Positions 47,405-58,156 of a stretch of DNA of 64,000 nt are shown here, piece after piece. Under the pieces are notes generated by a model. The model saw only the letters and a program-made list of their open reading frames with translations. It searched no databases and was not told where the DNA came from. The stretch covers positions 53,328-117,327 of the forward strand of contig JAIXHJ010000013.1 in NCBI GenBank assembly GCA_030145845.1, given 5' to 3'. The translations under genes and the position numbers were made by a program. The stretch is from Pseudomonadota bacterium (lineage in GTDB: Bacteria; Pseudomonadota; Gammaproteobacteria; Pseudomonadales; Oceanobacteraceae). The first letter of the stretch is position 1. Every line of letters begins with the position of its first letter.

Positions 47405-47935
47405 TCAGCGGCTGAGCTGCTGCAGCAGATCAGCCGGTGTCGATGCCCGCAGCAGCTGTTCGTTGCCGTGGGCAAAGCCTTCCTGACGGACATGACTGAG
47501 CAGGTCGAACAGCGGCTGCCAGTAGTTATCAACGTCGTAACACAGACAGGGTTTGCTGTGTGCGCCCATGCCGGCCCAGCACCAGATTTCAATCATTTCA
47601 TCCAGCGTACCGACGCCGCCGGGCAGGGCGATAAAGGCATCGGCCAGATCGGCCATCATGGCCTTACGGGTGTGCATGCTGTCAACGTGATGCAGGGCTG
47701 TCAGCCCGGGGTGAGCCACTTCCCGGCGGGTCAGGGCATCGGGAATCACCCCGGTGACCTCGCCGCCGGCGGCCAGCGCGGCGTCGGCGACAATGCCCAT
47801 CAGGCCGGTTTTACTGCCACCATAAACAATGCCGATGCCCTGCTGGGCCAGAGCTGTGGCGACGGCCGCGGCCGCCTGAGCGTATTTTTCTGAATTTCCG
47901 TGGCGTGAACCACAGTAAATGGCGACGCGTTTCAT
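47405..47935 (-). CDS. LOG-family nucleotide phosphoribohydrolase
   Basis: A 176-residue LOG protein with GGSKTGLMG near 39, the SMHTRKAMM stretch and the catalytic signature PGGVGTLDE (about 104-112). Such enzymes release the base from nucleoside monophosphates; plant homologues activate cytokinins, and bacterial ones hydrolyse AMP and related nucleotides. It is convergent with the antiporter gene, with their stops adjacent. Confidence 0.92.
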   Translation of the reverse strand: MKRVAIYCGSRHGNSEKYAQAAAAVATALAQQGIGIVYGGSKTGLMGIVADAALAAGGEVTGVIPDALTRREVAHPGLTALHHVDSMHTRKAMMADLADAFIALPGGVGTLDEMIEIWCWAGMGAHSKPCLCYDVDNYWQPLFDLLSHVRQEGFAHGNEQLLRASTPADLLQQLSR

Positions 47936-48044
47936 CGCTTTGTCCTCACTTCTGCATTCTGTTCAGTGTAAAAGGCGCGGCCGCCGGAGGCCAGGGAAGC
48001 GGTGAATCACCCGGTGTCCGTTCCGGATGACAGGGAGCAGATAC

Positions 48045-48070
48045 AAAAACGCCACCCGGAGGTGGCGTTT
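48045..48070 (-). terminator. Rho-independent terminator after the 145-residue secreted protein
   Basis: Stem of CGCCACC/GGTGGCG with a four-base loop, and a T-rich tract on the minus strand, just past the stop at 48089. Confidence 0.82.
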
Positions 48071-48088
48071 GGCTGGCTCAGGCAGAAC

Positions 48089-48526
48089 TCAGAAGAGTTT
48101 CAGTACCAGAGCGGCCGGTTCGCAGTGGTCTTTCTCTTTCAGGTCGTTTTTCTGTTTCGCCTGTTCGGATTTGATCTGGGTAAAGCTGCTCGGTGAGCCT
48201 TTACAGATGGTCAGACCCAGTACGTTGTTTTTGGTTTTAACGTACAGGTTCATATTCACCAGACCACGGGTACGGGAACGCAGGTGGATTTTTTTCGGTG
48301 AGATGGTGAACGAACGCAGACCGTCTTTGGCGGTGATGTTCATGCTTTCGCCTGCCGGTGCATTGACGAACACGGCATCGTCGCGGATTTCGATGCTGGT
48401 CCAGTTTGAATCGGTTTCAAATTCCAGTTCATACACTTTTTCTTCGGCTTCGGGCGTCGCCGGTGCGGCAGCCAGCAGGTTAAAAGACAGTGCGGACAGG
48501 GCGGCAAATACGAATGCTTTGATCAT
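48089..48526 (-). CDS. Secreted protein of unknown function
   Basis: A 145-residue protein with a clear Sec signal peptide (about 1-20, ending LLAAA). The mature part is a small beta-rich domain with two Cys (in LTICKG and KDHCEP) that could form a disulfide. No family is recognised. It is a single gene with its own terminator; the PIN-PhoH gene lies upstream on the same strand and has a separate terminator between them. Confidence 0.75.
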   Translation of the reverse strand: MIKAFVFAALSALSFNLLAAAPATPEAEEKVYELEFETDSNWTSIEIRDDAVFVNAPAGESMNITAKDGLRSFTISPKKIHLRSRTRGLVNMNLYVKTKNNVLGLTICKGSPSSFTQIKSEQAKQKNDLKEKDHCEPAALVLKLF

Positions 48527-48571
48527 GGTTAACCTTCCGTGGATTGCTCCGGGATGGTGGATTTAAATGTG

Positions 48572-48599
48572 AAAAAAGGGCTTTGGAATCCAAAGCCCT
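48572..48599 (-). terminator. Rho-independent terminator of the PIN-PhoH gene
   Basis: Ten-base perfect arms AGGGCTTTGG/CCAAAGCCCT around three bases, followed on the minus strand by six T. Confidence 0.88.
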
Positions 48600-48680
48600 G
48601 TTAGTTATATAGTTCAGGTTTCTTATATCGTCAAAGAACTCAATGAACTCAGTAACCCAGGCATCACTCTGCCGGGTTGT

Positions 48681-50060
48681 CTACAGATGGGTTTCGGCAT
48701 ACTCCGCCAGCTGTGACCGCGGTGAACCCTGCAGATGCACGGTGCTGCCGTGACCGAAGTCTTTGAAGCGTTCAATCAGGTAGGTGAGGCCGGAGCTGAT
48801 CGGATTCAGATAGGGTGTGTCGATCTGTGCCAGATTCCCCAGACAGACCACCTTACTGCCGGCGCCGGCACGGGTGATGATGGTTTTCATCTGATGCGGG
48901 GTCAGATTCTGGCATTCGTCGATCAGAATCAGACTCTGCTGGAAGCTGCGGCCACGGATATAGTTCATGGATTTAAACTGCAGCGGTACTTTCTGCAGGA
49001 TGTAATCGACGCTGCTGGTGGCGTTCTCATCGTCGTTGTGCAGGGCTTCCAGGTTGTCGGTGATGGCCCCCAGCCAGGGTTCCATTTTTTCCGCCTCGGT
49101 GCCTGGCAGGTAGCCGATATCCTCATCCAGACCGCGGGTTGAACGGGTGGCGATAATGCGTTTGAACTGGCGGGTGGCAACGGTCATTTCAATCGCTGCC
49201 GCCAGCGCCAGAATGGTTTTACCGGAACCGGCCTGACCGGTGAGGGTGACGAGGTGCACATCCGGGTCGAGCAGCAGATGCAGCGCCAGCGCCTGTGGGA
49301 TATCACGCGGGGTCAGCCCCCAGGCACTCTGTGCCATCAGCTGATCGGCGGGCAGATCCTGCAGCACCGCAGAGTGTTCTTCCAGCTGTACCACGCGGCC
49401 GACAAAACCTTTTTCATCAACGATAAAACGGTTGAGATACAGGTCTTCAGGCAGGTTGGCGAGTGGCACACGGTGAAAGGTGCCGGCTTCATCGTGAAAG
49501 GTTTCCACCTGCGCCTGGGTTTCCCAGAAAGAATCGGCGAAGGCGTGATAGCCGGTTTCCAGCAGGGCAACATCGGAGACCAGCTGGTCATTCTGATAAT
49601 CCTGCGAGGCAATGCCGCAGCCGCGCGCTTTCAGGCGCATGTTGATGTCTTTGGTAATCAGCACCACTTCGCGGCGCGGATGTTTCTCCTGCAGCCCCAC
49701 CAGACTGTTAATGATTTTATTGTCGTTCAGATCCGGAGGCAGGGAGCGGCTGCGGTTATCAAAGCCGTCGAGCAGGATGGAGAAGTGACCCATAATCATG
49801 CCGTCAGGGCGGATGATGGGGACTCCTTTGGCAATTTCTGTCGGTGAGGCGTCGCCGATAATGCCATCAATTTTGCGGATTGCCTCGCGGCAGTCGGCAG
49901 CAATGGCTGCTTTTCCCATTTTTAATTTATCCAGCTCTTCCAGAACGGTCATGGGAATCACGACCTGATGCTCTTCAAAATTCAGGATCGCTGACGGATC
50001 GTGAATCAGAACATTGGTATCCAGAACATACAGCTTGGTTTCAGATTTCAGTGCGGCCAT
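48681..50060 (-). CDS. PIN domain-PhoH family ATPase (YlaK/PhoH2 type)
   Basis: A 459-residue fusion: an N-terminal PIN ribonuclease domain (about 8-150; VLDTNVLIHD with acidic residues, and VLEELD) and a C-terminal PhoH ATPase (about 235-455; Walker A GQAGSGKT, Walker B LILIDECQN). PhoH2 proteins from mycobacteria are RNA helicases and sequence-specific ribonucleases. It is not in the miaB-ybeZ-ybeY context of the housekeeping PhoH, which fits the PIN-fused subtype. It is transcribed alone. Confidence 0.92.
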   Translation of the reverse strand: MAALKSETKLYVLDTNVLIHDPSAILNFEEHQVVIPMTVLEELDKLKMGKAAIAADCREAIRKIDGIIGDASPTEIAKGVPIIRPDGMIMGHFSILLDGFDNRSRSLPPDLNDNKIINSLVGLQEKHPRREVVLITKDINMRLKARGCGIASQDYQNDQLVSDVALLETGYHAFADSFWETQAQVETFHDEAGTFHRVPLANLPEDLYLNRFIVDEKGFVGRVVQLEEHSAVLQDLPADQLMAQSAWGLTPRDIPQALALHLLLDPDVHLVTLTGQAGSGKTILALAAAIEMTVATRQFKRIIATRSTRGLDEDIGYLPGTEAEKMEPWLGAITDNLEALHNDDENATSSVDYILQKVPLQFKSMNYIRGRSFQQSLILIDECQNLTPHQMKTIITRAGAGSKVVCLGNLAQIDTPYLNPISSGLTYLIERFKDFGHGSTVHLQGSPRSQLAEYAETHL

Positions 50061-50487
50061 ATAAGCACTCCTGATAGCAGGTTGGGCTGAGCAAAATGCG
50101 TGGATAGGAAATCATGCCGGCAGGGTTCTCCGGACGCAGGCAGGGCATGGGCTGCACGGCGTTTTTCTGGGTTAAGGGGAGCGGGTTGTAAAGACGGATG
50201 TGGCAGAAATTGAGACGGTAAGGGAGGGGGACGTTGCAACGGCTGTTGAGCGTCTCCGGATGCTGCAGGCAGGATTCACACAGATCCGGTGCGGATCTGC
50301 CTGATCTGCCAGCCTGTGACAGATGCGTTGTTTCAGGCAACAACGACCTCCTCCATGGGGGTTCCGCAGCTGACCTGACGGCCAGCAGGTTTTCTTACTA
50401 TGCAGACATGAAAGCTTCCTGCCAAGTGTTAGTTTTATGACAGCCGATTGGCCACTTTGGGCTGCCGGATGGCCCGTCTGGCGGGGT
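50061..50487. other. Non-coding region upstream of the PIN-PhoH gene
   Basis: About 430 bases. The part next to 50060 contains the ribosome site and, further upstream, the promoter of the minus-strand PIN-PhoH gene. Several small imperfect hairpins are present (for example GGATCTG/CAGATCC near 50280-50300). Reading frames across it have poor codon use and no ribosome sites, so no gene is proposed. Confidence 0.4.
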
Positions 50488-51360
50488 TCAGCCCTTCAGC
50501 CGGACCAGATACTGAGCGATGTCCGGCAACAGCTGCAGGTAGATGCCAAGCCGGCTGAGGGTGAGCAGGTGATCTTTATCACGCAGGCGTTCATGGGTCT
50601 GCTGTACGGTTTCCTGCAGCAGGCGCCGGGCCCGCAGACGGTTCATTCCCCACTCTACGCCGGGTGCCAGCAGTGGCGATAGCAGGACCACCGACGCCAG
50701 TCCGGTGCCGATACCGGCCCAGCTGACCCAGCCGGGTACACCGAACCAGCCGGCCCAGAAAGCGCCCCACCAGGACTGCTGGCTGATGTACACACCACCG
50801 GCCAGTGTGCTCCCCAGACTGGCAGCACTGCTGAGCAGTGCCTTATCGCCGAGCAGGCGCCCGGTCAGCATGATGCTGAGCGCCAGCAGGCCTTCACGGA
50901 TGCCTTCGCCGGGCAGGTGCAGGCGTTCCAGCTGATGACTGAGCCAGTGTTCAAACGCCTGGCGCTGGTCTGCGGTCAGTGGCGTCAGGTCGGTGACGCT
51001 GCTGAATTCTGCCATCACGTTTTCACAGTAGCTCTGCAGTTTGTGCTCCAGACCGGGCAGATCCAGCAGTTCCTGCTCCAGAATGCGCCGCAGTTCCTGT
51101 TGTTTGCCGGTCAGCGGCAGCTCACCACGGCGGCGCAGAAGCACCCGTCCCAGTGTGCGTGGCAGGGCCAGCAGATCCTGCGGGATATCGCGGCGGTGTT
51201 GCCAGTGGCGGGCGGCAATGGCGCCGGGACGGGCAAACCAGGTCTGATAGACCTCCTCGGTGCGGGCTTCCGCGGCGCGGAAATGTTCATCGATCAGACG
51301 CTGCAGAGCGGCTTCGTGAACACGGCTGCTGGGCGGGTTATTCCCGTCTGTTTGGCGCAT
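50488..51360 (-). CDS. Membrane-associated protein of unknown function
   Basis: A 290-residue protein. The N-terminal half is charged and helical (ARTEEVYQTWFARPGAIAARHWQHRR near residues 30-60, in parts); two or three hydrophobic segments follow (about 160-240, with a Trp-rich loop around WWGAFWAGWFGVPGWV), and a helical amphipathic tail. No family is recognised. ATG 51360 with AAGG five bases upstream is used; an earlier in-frame ATG at 51459 lacks a ribosome site. It is divergent from the TRAP cluster. Confidence 0.7.
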   Translation of the reverse strand: MRQTDGNNPPSSRVHEAALQRLIDEHFRAAEARTEEVYQTWFARPGAIAARHWQHRRDIPQDLLALPRTLGRVLLRRRGELPLTGKQQELRRILEQELLDLPGLEHKLQSYCENVMAEFSSVTDLTPLTADQRQAFEHWLSHQLERLHLPGEGIREGLLALSIMLTGRLLGDKALLSSAASLGSTLAGGVYISQQSWWGAFWAGWFGVPGWVSWAGIGTGLASVVLLSPLLAPGVEWGMNRLRARRLLQETVQQTHERLRDKDHLLTLSRLGIYLQLLPDIAQYLVRLKG

Positions 51361-51524
51361 ATGAACCTTTTGGCTGCTGGCGATTGACTCTATTGTCGCT
51401 GACCCGGTGACTGCCGGGACAAGGATGATCCGCGGCCGCTGTGACAGACTGCAGGGCATCCGGCGGAATGTCAGCGCATTCCGCAGAGAATAACAATAAA
51501 TAACTCACCAGAACTGGGGGTATC

Positions 51525-52535
51525 ATGCCTTTTATTTCCCGGCTCCTGCTGTCGGCGCTGGCGCTCAGTGCTCTCTCCGGCTGTTCCACGATTTACCGCA
51601 CCACCGGCTGGTTCGCCTACGACTACACCGAAGACTATGCCATTCCTTACACCATGAAAGGTTCTGATCCGGAGATGGTGTGCGGGCTGACGTCGTCGAT
51701 GACGCCGGCCCTTATGTCGTTTACCGAACTGACCTACAGCCCGGACCGGGCGGCCATCACCATGTACATGATGGCGGGTTCCTGTGCGGAAGAAAAAGCC
51801 CATGAAGAGGCGCTGGCGTATCTGCGTGCCTTCCGTGCGCAGAACGTTAATGAAGCCAGGGATGCTCGCATCCGCGAAAAACGCCGCTTCGCGGTGGCAG
51901 CGGCACGCCAGTATCAGGCCTACCGTCATATGGTGGCGGAATTCGGTGAGCCCGGTGCTGACTGCCCGGCGCTGGATGACGACGAAGAGATTTATTGGGT
52001 GCTGGGAACCATTGCCGGTATGCAGTCGGTGATGAGTGATCTGCGTTCGCAGAGTGCGGTCAATGTGCCCAAGGATATCGCCATGAAATCGGTGCGTGGT
52101 CTGCAGTGTGTCGATAACGAGCGCTGGTGGGGGCTGCCGCAGGCATTACAGGCCGGCATCTGGGTGATGATGCCGGACACCGCGCCCAAAGGCGTCGACC
52201 CGTGGCAGGAAATGAAAGACGCCAGCCGTATCGCCACCGCCTCCGGCGTGCGTATGGCTCATGCCATTGAGGTGGTGATTGCCGATGGTTCCGGCAACAG
52301 CGTCCAGCTGCGCGACGCGATCCGTCGCCACGCCGATTCACTGCACAGTGTTCCTTCCGATCCGGACTACCGCATGATGGATATTATGGCTGACCGTCAG
52401 ATTCTGGCGGTATCAGACCGGTTGTGGACGGAAGCCACGGGCTCGCGCACGCCTGCCGGCGAACTGGGAACCTTCTGGGATGACACGCCGGCGCAGCTGA
52501 ATCCGCTGGATATTGATGATCTGCTGGGAGAGTAA
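51525..52535 (+). CDS. Lipoprotein, first gene of an atypical TRAP cluster
   Basis: A 336-residue lipoprotein with lipobox LSGC (Cys20). The mature part is predicted to be mostly helical, with repeated alpha-helical pairs (for example EEALAYLRAFRAQNVNEA, RRFAVAAARQYQAY) that recall TPR-like folds. It ends two bases before the binding-protein gene, so it is part of that operon. Some TRAP systems have a TPR-containing TatT lipoprotein that contacts the binding protein; this one may play the same role, but it is not clearly homologous. Confidence 0.75.
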   Translation: MPFISRLLLSALALSALSGCSTIYRTTGWFAYDYTEDYAIPYTMKGSDPEMVCGLTSSMTPALMSFTELTYSPDRAAITMYMMAGSCAEEKAHEEALAYLRAFRAQNVNEARDARIREKRRFAVAAARQYQAYRHMVAEFGEPGADCPALDDDEEIYWVLGTIAGMQSVMSDLRSQSAVNVPKDIAMKSVRGLQCVDNERWWGLPQALQAGIWVMMPDTAPKGVDPWQEMKDASRIATASGVRMAHAIEVVIADGSGNSVQLRDAIRRHADSLHSVPSDPDYRMMDIMADRQILAVSDRLWTEATGSRTPAGELGTFWDDTPAQLNPLDIDDLLGE

Positions 52536-52537
52536 CG

Positions 52538-53548
52538 ATGATGCGTATTCTGATGTTAACGGCACTCATGATGGTGCCGCAGCTGACGCTGGCGATTACC
52601 TCTGACGGCGGTATCAGTAAACGGACTTTCTGTATTTATGATCCACTGGGGGCCAATGGTTCGTTGTTTGGTCTGAGCAAGGATTACAGCACGATGGCTC
52701 TGGAGTGGGGGGTGGATTTCCATCTGCGGGCCTACACGGATGAAAAAATTGCCATTGATGATTTTAAAGCGGAGCAGTGCGATGCGGTGCTGATGACCGG
52801 TGCACGGGCGCGGCCATTCAATAAGTTCACCGCCACGGTGGAAGCCATTGGCGCGGTGCCCAGCGATGACATCATGCGTAACATCATCACCACGGTATCG
52901 TCGCCTAAAGCGGCAAAGTATATGACCGAAGGACGTTATGAAGTCGGTGGTATTTTACCGGCTGGCCCTATTTATCTGTTCGTGCGTGACCGCTCGGTGG
53001 ATTCAGTGGAAGAACTGTCGGGCAAACGTATTGCCACGTTTGAATACGATGAGCCTTCCATCAAACTGGTGAATCATGTCGGCGCATCAGTGGTGCCCGC
53101 TAATTCGGCCAATTTCTCCGGTAAATTCAATAACGGCAGTGTCGATGCCGCCTATGCACCGGCCGTCGCCTATAAACCGCTGGAAATGTATAAAGGCCTG
53201 GGTAATAAGGGCGGCATTATGCGGTTCAATCTGGCCTATCTCGATTTTCAGATTATTCTGCATAAAGACCGTTTCCCGGAAGGATTCGGGCAGAAATCAC
53301 GACAGAAAGTTGCGGCCAGTTTCGATCGTATGCTCGGTTATATTGAACAGGATACGTCCGGTATTGATAAAAAATACTGGATGGATCTGGCAGACGCCGA
53401 TCAGAATAAATACAACCAGATGCTGCGCAATGTGCGTATCGATCTGCGTGAAGAAGGCGTGTATCACCCGGTCATGCTGCGTCTGATGCGCAAGCTGCGC
53501 TGTGCCGAAGATCCGGCCGCCGCCGAATGCGTGGAAAAATTAGAATAA
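52538..53548 (+). CDS. Putative TRAP-type solute-binding protein
   Basis: A 336-residue exported protein with a signal peptide (about 1-19). The mature part has a two-lobed periplasmic-binding-protein look: RTFCIYDPLGANG, CDAVLMTGARARPFNKF, IYLFVRDRSVDSVEELSGKRI in parts, and AYAPAVAYKPLEMYKGL. It resembles distant DctP/DUF6091-type proteins. The ligand is not predictable. It is encoded two bases after the lipoprotein and 51 bases before the TRAP permease. Confidence 0.8.
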   Translation: MMRILMLTALMMVPQLTLAITSDGGISKRTFCIYDPLGANGSLFGLSKDYSTMALEWGVDFHLRAYTDEKIAIDDFKAEQCDAVLMTGARARPFNKFTATVEAIGAVPSDDIMRNIITTVSSPKAAKYMTEGRYEVGGILPAGPIYLFVRDRSVDSVEELSGKRIATFEYDEPSIKLVNHVGASVVPANSANFSGKFNNGSVDAAYAPAVAYKPLEMYKGLGNKGGIMRFNLAYLDFQIILHKDRFPEGFGQKSRQKVAASFDRMLGYIEQDTSGIDKKYWMDLADADQNKYNQMLRNVRIDLREEGVYHPVMLRLMRKLRCAEDPAAAECVEKLE

Positions 53549-53599
53549 TAAAAATAACACAGGGCCACCTTTGCCGGTGGTCCGGCAGAGGTAAGCACT

Positions 53600-55723
53600 A
53601 TGGAGCAGACCATGCGTGTGGGGCACCGCAGCGCGTATGAATGGTTGGCTGCATTACCGGCATTTATGGTGCTGGTATTTGTAGTTGTTCTGAATACCAG
53701 CCACGCATTTCATGCCCAGCTGCTGCAACTGGGGGAAAATATCTGGGACGGTTATTTTCAGCTGCGCTCAGACCCGGTGGTCCCGGTCTGTAATCCGGCC
53801 ATGGATATCGACGCCGAACTGCAGCGCCTGCTGGCGGAAGCCGGAACCCAGGATGACGAATGGGATCTGTTTGAGGCGCAGCCGGCCGATCCGGAAGCCA
53901 CCCGTCAGTCGTTGCTGGCGGCTCAGGCCCAGTGCCTGCAGAAGCACGCATTTTACGACAGCACGGTGGAACGTATTACACCGGCGGTTAAAATTTTCCG
54001 TGCCGTTGAACAGGGCGTGGCAGCGTTCGGTGAATTTGGCCTGACCGCGCAGCGTATTATGCTGGCGGTACTGGTACTGATCTGTGGTCTGACCGCACTG
54101 TTCCGGCGCCACCATATTGCTCTGCGGCCGATGGAAACCGTGATGGACTACCGCGTGGCTGCCGGCGCGCAGCTGGTCGCCAGTGCCATTCTTTTTTACT
54201 CGGTTTACAGTTTCCGTGAAGTGGCTTTCAGTGCCGGTGTGGCCGTATCACTGCAGCATAATATTCTGCATCACCTGTGGATTGTGGGCTTTGCTTTTAT
54301 TCTGCTGCTGAGCCTGTATCAGTTCCTGTTTATTCCCAGAGATGCAAAGCCCGGTGGCAGTTTCCTCAAGGCGCAGCTGGCGATTCCTCTGTACGCCACC
54401 ATGTGCATTATTTCCGGCGTTTATTTTATTGCTGCCGGGCACAGTGCAGGCATCGGTATTTATCTCAACCAGATGATGGAACTGTCACAGTTGTTCCTGA
54501 ATGTGGGTCTGTATGTATGGATCGGTATGCTGCTGAAGCGCACTGAACTGGCCCAGGTGATATTTAATATTTTCCGGCCCTTCCGAATGCCGCCGGAACT
54601 GCTGGCAGTCGTGGTGGTGGCCGTGGCGGCAATTCCGACCGCTTATACCGGTGCCTCCGGTATTTTTGTGATTGCCGTGGGCGGGCTGATCTATGCGGAA
54701 TTACGCCGCGCCGGTGCCCGTCGCCAGCTGGCGCTGGCGGCCACGGCTATGTCGGGTTCGTTGGGGGTGGTGTTACGGCCCTGTCTGCTGGTGGTGATTA
54801 TTGCCGCCCTGAATAATGAAGTCACCACCGATCAGTTGTTCGGCTGGGGGGTGAAAGTCTTTTTTCTTACCACCCTTTTGTTTGCCGGTATGGCCTTACT
54901 GACACGGCAGGGGCCAATGCGGCTGGAAACGCCGGATAATGTTTTCCCGCAGTTCCTGCAGGCGCTGAAACCTCTGCTGCCTTATTTTCTGATTATTGGT
55001 GTCACACTGCTGCTGTATGCATTGGTGCTGAATGCGTATCTGGATGAATTTTCCGCGCCTTTTATTCTGCCGGTTCTGCTGCTGGTGATTCTGATTTATG
55101 AGCGCCTGACGCAGGAAAAAGCGGTTCTGCAGCGCGAAAATATGAACATCGACTATGTGGAAAACCGGCTGGAGCAGTCGTGGCAGGATCTGCGTTACGG
55201 TAATGATTCCATTGAAAAGACTATCCGTGAAGCGACCACTGAGACCACCGGTCATATCGGTGCGCTGCTGATGCTGATGGGGCTGTCGGTCAGCATTGGT
55301 GGCGTGATCGAACGAGCGGAGCTGATGAGCATGGTGCCGGCCAGTTTTGATTCGCTATGGCTGGCAATGGCCTTGCTGGTGGCGATTCTGGTGGTCATTG
55401 GCATGGTGATGGATCCGTACGGCGCAGTGATTCTGGTCAGCGCGACCATTGCGTCTGTGGCCTATGACAGTGGTATTCACCCGGTACACTTCTGGATGGT
55501 AACCCTGGTGGCGTTTGAACTGGGGTATCTCAGCCCGCCGGTGGCCCTGAATCATCTGCTGACACGTCAGGTGGTGGGCGAAGAAGAAGTGCGGCTGGCG
55601 AAGGAAGAGTCGGCCGGGATGCCGTTCTGGTACCGGCATGAAAAAATTCTGCTGCCGCTGCTGACCATGGCAACCGCGCTGATGATCGTGGCCTTCGGGC
55701 CGCTGCTGATCGGATATGGCTGA
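53600..55723 (+). CDS. Fused TRAP-type large permease
   Basis: A 707-residue inner-membrane protein. A first membrane segment (about 17-36) is followed by a periplasmic stretch of about 120 residues, four more helices (about 150-260, taking the place of the small DctQ-type subunit), and then a DctM-like core with TAYTGASGIFVIAVGGLIYAE-type sequence (in parts) and SGSLGVVLRPCLLVV near residue 390. It imports a solute with Na+ or H+ symport, using the binding protein encoded upstream. The N-terminal periplasmic insert is unusual. The bidirectional terminator follows. Confidence 0.88.
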   Translation: MEQTMRVGHRSAYEWLAALPAFMVLVFVVVLNTSHAFHAQLLQLGENIWDGYFQLRSDPVVPVCNPAMDIDAELQRLLAEAGTQDDEWDLFEAQPADPEATRQSLLAAQAQCLQKHAFYDSTVERITPAVKIFRAVEQGVAAFGEFGLTAQRIMLAVLVLICGLTALFRRHHIALRPMETVMDYRVAAGAQLVASAILFYSVYSFREVAFSAGVAVSLQHNILHHLWIVGFAFILLLSLYQFLFIPRDAKPGGSFLKAQLAIPLYATMCIISGVYFIAAGHSAGIGIYLNQMMELSQLFLNVGLYVWIGMLLKRTELAQVIFNIFRPFRMPPELLAVVVVAVAAIPTAYTGASGIFVIAVGGLIYAELRRAGARRQLALAATAMSGSLGVVLRPCLLVVIIAALNNEVTTDQLFGWGVKVFFLTTLLFAGMALLTRQGPMRLETPDNVFPQFLQALKPLLPYFLIIGVTLLLYALVLNAYLDEFSAPFILPVLLLVILIYERLTQEKAVLQRENMNIDYVENRLEQSWQDLRYGNDSIEKTIREATTETTGHIGALLMLMGLSVSIGGVIERAELMSMVPASFDSLWLAMALLVAILVVIGMVMDPYGAVILVSATIASVAYDSGIHPVHFWMVTLVAFELGYLSPPVALNHLLTRQVVGEEEVRLAKEESAGMPFWYRHEKILLPLLTMATALMIVAFGPLLIGYG

Positions 55724-55776
55724 TCAGGCGCTATTGCTGGGTTGCCGTTGTTTGCCGGGTGCTAATCAGATGCCAT

Positions 55777-55805
55777 AAAAAAGGAGAGCGCGACTCTCCT
55801 TTTTT
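55777..55805. terminator. Bidirectional Rho-independent terminator
   Basis: Six A, GGAGAG, a five-base loop, CTCTCC, six T. It serves both the TRAP operon and the convergent MshEN-domain gene. Confidence 0.93.
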
Positions 55806-55842
55806 ATTTCAGTCTGAAATTCAGGACGGCCGGCAGGCAGGG

Positions 55843-56553
55843 TCAGTGCAGCTGAATCCTGACCGACGTGCCGGGACCAAAGCTGATGTCTTTCAGAATC
55901 ACATCCCCCATATGTGCTCCTTCAGAACCGCTGACACGGACGTTGCGGAAAGCGACCTGCTGAATTTTGGTCGGCATCTGAATATCCAGCGAACCGTCAG
56001 CATTGATGGTGGTGCGTGGGCCGGGTTCATATTCAACCCCACTGACTTCCATATCGGCATCCAGCAGATTGGTGCCGGGAATCAGCGACGACGCCAGGCT
56101 TTCCAGCGTGGTGATGGCGGTTTCCTCATCCGTGCTGAGGTCGTTATTGACGATATCCAGCAGACGCTCATAGTTTTCCATCACGCCCTGAGCGCTGATG
56201 GCAGACATATCGCTGGCCGACAGTTCCTGCATGCCGCCGCGTTCGGTGATGGTCTGTTCGGCGACGGCCTGATCATCGTTGACCGGGCTGGCGTTGGCCA
56301 TAAAGGGCTGAATGGGACCAAGCAGGATGGCACTGATGGCGGCTATCAGGCGGTAACGTGACTGCCGGCGCAGGGCTTTTTCCAGTTGCCTGCTGGTGAT
56401 CCAGCCCTGACTGATCAGGGCTTCACCCAGACGCATACCGGTCTGCCCCTGCAGGGTCAGGGCTTCATCGAGCTGATGGCGGGTGATCAGGCCTTTGTGG
56501 ATCAGCAGGGTACCGAGACGGGATTTCTGCTGGATTTCATGGCGCTTGTGCAT
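55843..56553 (-). CDS. Membrane protein with a perfect MshEN c-di-GMP-binding motif
   Basis: A 236-residue protein. Residues 12-35 and 41-64 are two copies of the 24-residue RLGxxLxxxGxxxxxxLxxxLxxQ motif with a five-residue spacer, exactly the MshEN (GspE N-terminal) c-di-GMP-binding pattern. Instead of a secretion ATPase, a single membrane segment follows (about 67-85), then a periplasmic beta-rich domain of about 150 residues. It may carry a c-di-GMP signal across the inner membrane. The start codon is an ATG. It is convergent with the TRAP operon. Confidence 0.85.
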   Translation of the reverse strand: MHKRHEIQQKSRLGTLLIHKGLITRHQLDEALTLQGQTGMRLGEALISQGWITSRQLEKALRRQSRYRLIAAISAILLGPIQPFMANASPVNDDQAVAEQTITERGGMQELSASDMSAISAQGVMENYERLLDIVNNDLSTDEETAITTLESLASSLIPGTNLLDADMEVSGVEYEPGPRTTINADGSLDIQMPTKIQQVAFRNVRVSGSEGAHMGDVILKDISFGPGTSVRIQLH

Positions 56554-57915
<1,362 letters not shown>

Positions 57916-57941
57916 TCAGCGCTGACGTTCAGCCCCGCGAT

Positions 57942-57965
57942 AAGCCCCGCCATGCGGGGCTTTTC
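57942..57965 (+). terminator. Rho-independent terminator of trxB
   Basis: Stem AAGCCCCGC/GCGGGGCTT with a three-base loop and a following T-rich tract. Confidence 0.88.
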
Positions 57966-58156
57966 TGTTTCTGGGGCTCACTCCGTCAGGGCGGTCGGCA
58001 GACGTGTCAGGCCGCTGGTGCGGGCAGCATCAGCCGCGCTACAGCGTGCTGCCGGATGATTCAGAGTTGCCAAACCTTTATAGCCCGGAAGCAAAACAGG
58101 CAAAGTGAACTAGACTTATCAGGAATATAACCCACAGAGCGCTGAGAGCTTTTGTC

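Noticed and set aside
50041..50343. A 100-codon minus-strand frame upstream of the PIN-PhoH gene
   Set aside because: It overlaps the start of the PIN-PhoH gene, has low-complexity basic/Pro content and no ribosome site.
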